A DNA stretch of 64,000 nt from Dicaeum eximium (lineage: Eukaryota; Chordata; Aves; Passeriformes; Dicaeidae): positions 649,382-713,381 of the forward strand of contig VWZP01008598.1 in assembly GCA_013396995.1 (NCBI GenBank), written 5' to 3'. A program made the translations under genes and the position numbers. A model generated the notes under the pieces. The model had not been told where the DNA came from, ran no database searches, and was given only the letters and a program-made list of their open reading frames with translations. Positions 61,490 to 64,000 of the stretch are shown here, piece after piece; within the stretch, counting starts at the first letter, position 1; each line of letters begins with the position of its first letter.

Positions 61490-64000
61490 GTAAGTAGTTT
61501 TTTACCCTGCCTTTCTCACAAAGCATTTACTCAAGTTCTAGCCTGCTGACATGCTCCTCATATTTTGGCTCTGTACCAGGAGAAGGGCAGTATAGACAGC
61601 CAGCCTAGGTGACCCTGCTGTCAGGGCTGTGGCCAAGGAGGCATCCTTAATGCCAGCTTCTCCTGGCTTCCATGGTTGGGGTAACCAGGCACCTTTCCTG
61701 AGACAAGATCCCATGACCACCTTGGGAACCACAGCCTGGGAACCCCACTGGGCCCAGCTGCTGGCACCCACCATCCCAGTGATGCACAGCACACTGGCCA
61801 CTTTCTCTTGGCTAGCAAGGTGACAAGGACAATAGATGTGCCTCTGTTAGGAAGGCCTCCTGTTTGTCCACTGCAGCTTCTCAGGCTGAGGAAGAAAAAA
61901 AAAGAAATCTCAAACATATTGGTCCATAAGATTTGGTTTTATTTTTGAGCATTGCTTTTATAGCAGGTTATCTAGGCTGAAGATGCATACCTGCAGGGGT
62001 CAAAGTGGTCTTCATGAGATGTAGTTTACTTCATGCTGCCTCCTCTGGGCTGAGCAGTGCCTTGGGAAGGAGATCTTTCATCAGCCATTTTCCTGCCTCA
62101 ATAACACGAGCACCCTCTCACTGTTCCCAAAAGTAGAAGCACCTCTTTCAGGAATAACTGGCATCTTTCCTATGTTTCTTTAAACACCTACATACCAATG
62201 TAACTTTTGACTTGAAGAGCTTACAAAACTTGTCCTTCTGTGATCTTTAGTGACATTAGATAAGCACATTATCTAAATCACTTTCTTCTAAAACTGACAC
62301 TTAAAAATAAATTAAAACACCCAGGAAACTTTTGTCATTATGCATGAGCGTGAGCAGTGTCCCTGTGGGGCTGGGGACCAACACCTGTCCCTGAGTCCCT
62401 CTCAGCACAGCTTGCCTTGCAAGATGCAGAGGAGTCCAGCTTGAGACAACACCCAGCATCAGCTCAAATTCATCACAAGAAGAAGCACACTCCTTCTTTT
62501 TAAAAATGAGGATCAGCATGAGATGAGGGATTGAATTGGGCAGCATATTACAAGTAGTTAGACAGTGAAGGGAAAGTAGGAAAACAGCTTTTTATTTCTA
62601 TATCCAGCCTGAATCTCCCATGTTACAACTTGTCTCTCCCTCTCCCAGTGTGTACTGCTGTGAAAAGACTGGCCCTGTCCTCATTGTCTTCCCACAGGCT
62701 CTTCCTAGGCATGGACCATCCCTGCTCCTCAGCATCCATTCATGGGGCAGGAGCTCCAGCCCTCACCACCTTGGGGCCTCTCCCAGATAACCAGAATGTT
62801 TACATTCAAAAAACAGTATATAATAATTAGGAAAAAAGCTTGATCTGCATTTCCTTGTTTTTATATCCACATAGAGAGGTAGTTCCATATAGTCCTTCTT
62901 GAAAAATTTTGTCTAGAGACTGTATTTTAAATCCCAGCATGCAAACATCTAAATCCAAAGACACAAAGGGCAGAAGCACTCTGTCAATACTTCTAAATCT
63001 ACTTCTCTAACACTTTTCCCCATTAGTGCTTGGCTGCCCTTGAAAGCATGAAGCTGCCATGGCACCTAAGATTATTTTAAAAAAAAAATCTCCTTTCGCA
63101 GCCAAATCCTATCAAAATTCCAAAACTTATTTTATCCTACATGACCCACTTCAGGAAGCTGGTTCTGGGTCTCATGAAGACCATATGGAGGAGGAGGAGG
63201 TAAAGACGTGAGGATTGGAGAGGCAGTCTTTCTGTCCAAAAGTTTCTGTCAGAGAGGTGGGCTCCACTGTCAAGTTCATTCTCATAGCACAGAGTTTCAG
63301 GGGTGTCCAGGTCTCCTGGCAGCTTTTGCTTCAGCTACTTAATATTTAACAAGTCATTAGGATTTGGAATGAACTACCTGCTGGGTAGGCAAATTACTTT
63401 AATAAGTTAAATTACTAACTTTAGTTAATTTATTTACTTTCACAAAAGGAAACATCTTAATATAATTTGCTGTTCTTGATTACATCGCGTTAAATAAATG
63501 AAGTAAACAAAATCACACATGCATATACAAATATCAGCTTTGAAAGACACTTTGCAAAATTTCCTGCAGCCCTGGAGCCAAGGATTCGAGCTTGCCATCA
63601 GGAAAGCTGTCAGATCATGAATGTGCTCAAAAGCCAGCTAAGGCTGCTGACCTACTTTTCTGGTCTCTTTCTGAAGCAAGCAGCAAATCCTCCCCTAAAC
63701 TCTCCCGACATCAAATATTTAGCAGTGGTTCCACACTGAGTACATTGATTTCAGGCTGGCCTGGGCATATATATGTACATAGCAGCTCCCAGTTTTCTCT
63801 GAGTAAAATTTGAGTATATTAGTATTTATTCTAGATTTAGGTGGACACTCAAGCACACATGTTGACCTTGACTGAAGAAATTAGTGGTTCCTTTATGAAG
63901 CAGTGCAATAAAGAGGGGGAGAAGGGTTGCTTATGCCCTTTCCTTGGTGTGGATGGGAGCAAGCTCTAGTCTAGTCCAGCCAAGGCAACAGGCATTTCTA
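61490..64000 (+). other. AOAH intron after w18, incomplete
   Basis: Begins with GTAAGT and has no matching end in the window. I searched it for the Trp-rich and D-G-F-H-P-N-E-type residues of the final AOAH exons and found none. An A run is at 63079-63088. Confidence 0.75.

Noticed and set aside
63592..63813. Segment with P-W-S-Q-G-F-E-L after TTTCCTGCAG, considered as the next AOAH exon
   Set aside because: Resembles the P-W-Q-L-I-E region only in P-W, meets a stop within 16 codons and lacks the catalytic D-G-F-H block.

Overview
The window is vertebrate nuclear DNA, most likely from a bird. Two observations support this: it carries several truncated CR1 LINE 3' ends whose final bases resemble the avian consensus (TTCTATGATTCT-like), and it is otherwise repeat-poor with long single-copy introns. 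One protein-coding gene can be recognised. It lies on the plus strand and is AOAH (acyloxyacyl hydrolase), the GDSL/SGNH-type lipase that removes secondary acyl chains from the lipid A part of bacterial lipopolysaccharide.

I could place 18 consecutive coding exons between 12664 and 61489. All have AG acceptors and GT donors, and all splice phases agree from one exon to the next. Together they carry 1389 coding bases (463 codons) with no frameshift or stop. The order is: saposin-like small-subunit region (12664-18265), linker (26141-31600), Ca-binding and N-terminal part of the large subunit (31601-34525), catalytic serine exon with GDSA motif (35633-35727), central hydrolase region (42832-50895), GxND oxyanion exon (51974-52048), and the later hydrolase region (57084-61489). 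The gene is cut at both sides. The signal-peptide exon was not found upstream of 12664. The last exons, with the Asp/His of the catalytic triad, must lie beyond 64000.

Layout: 1-12663 is 5' flank or first intron, and holds six of the seven recognised CR1-like fragments. 12664-61489 is the gene body. It is almost free of recognisable transposons apart from one sense-oriented CR1 at about 46755-47103, but it has several A-rich/CAAA-rich low-complexity tracts, a long CTTT microsatellite with one ambiguous base (52271-52463), a 12-base assembly gap (51746-51757), and some short tandem duplications. 61490-64000 is the start of the next intron. No RNA genes, CRISPR arrays or bacterial-type features were seen. 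The many other open frames of 60-170 codons look like chance and were not annotated.

No undescribed biological system is evident. The more interesting leads are the missing first exon, the oxyanion exon squeezed between a gap and a large microsatellite, an 80-base intron, a very short 37-base exon, a POU-type palindrome in an AT-rich intron, and the uneven distribution of CR1 copies. Exon calls rest on recognising the AOAH family from memory and on splice-phase consistency, not on a database search.
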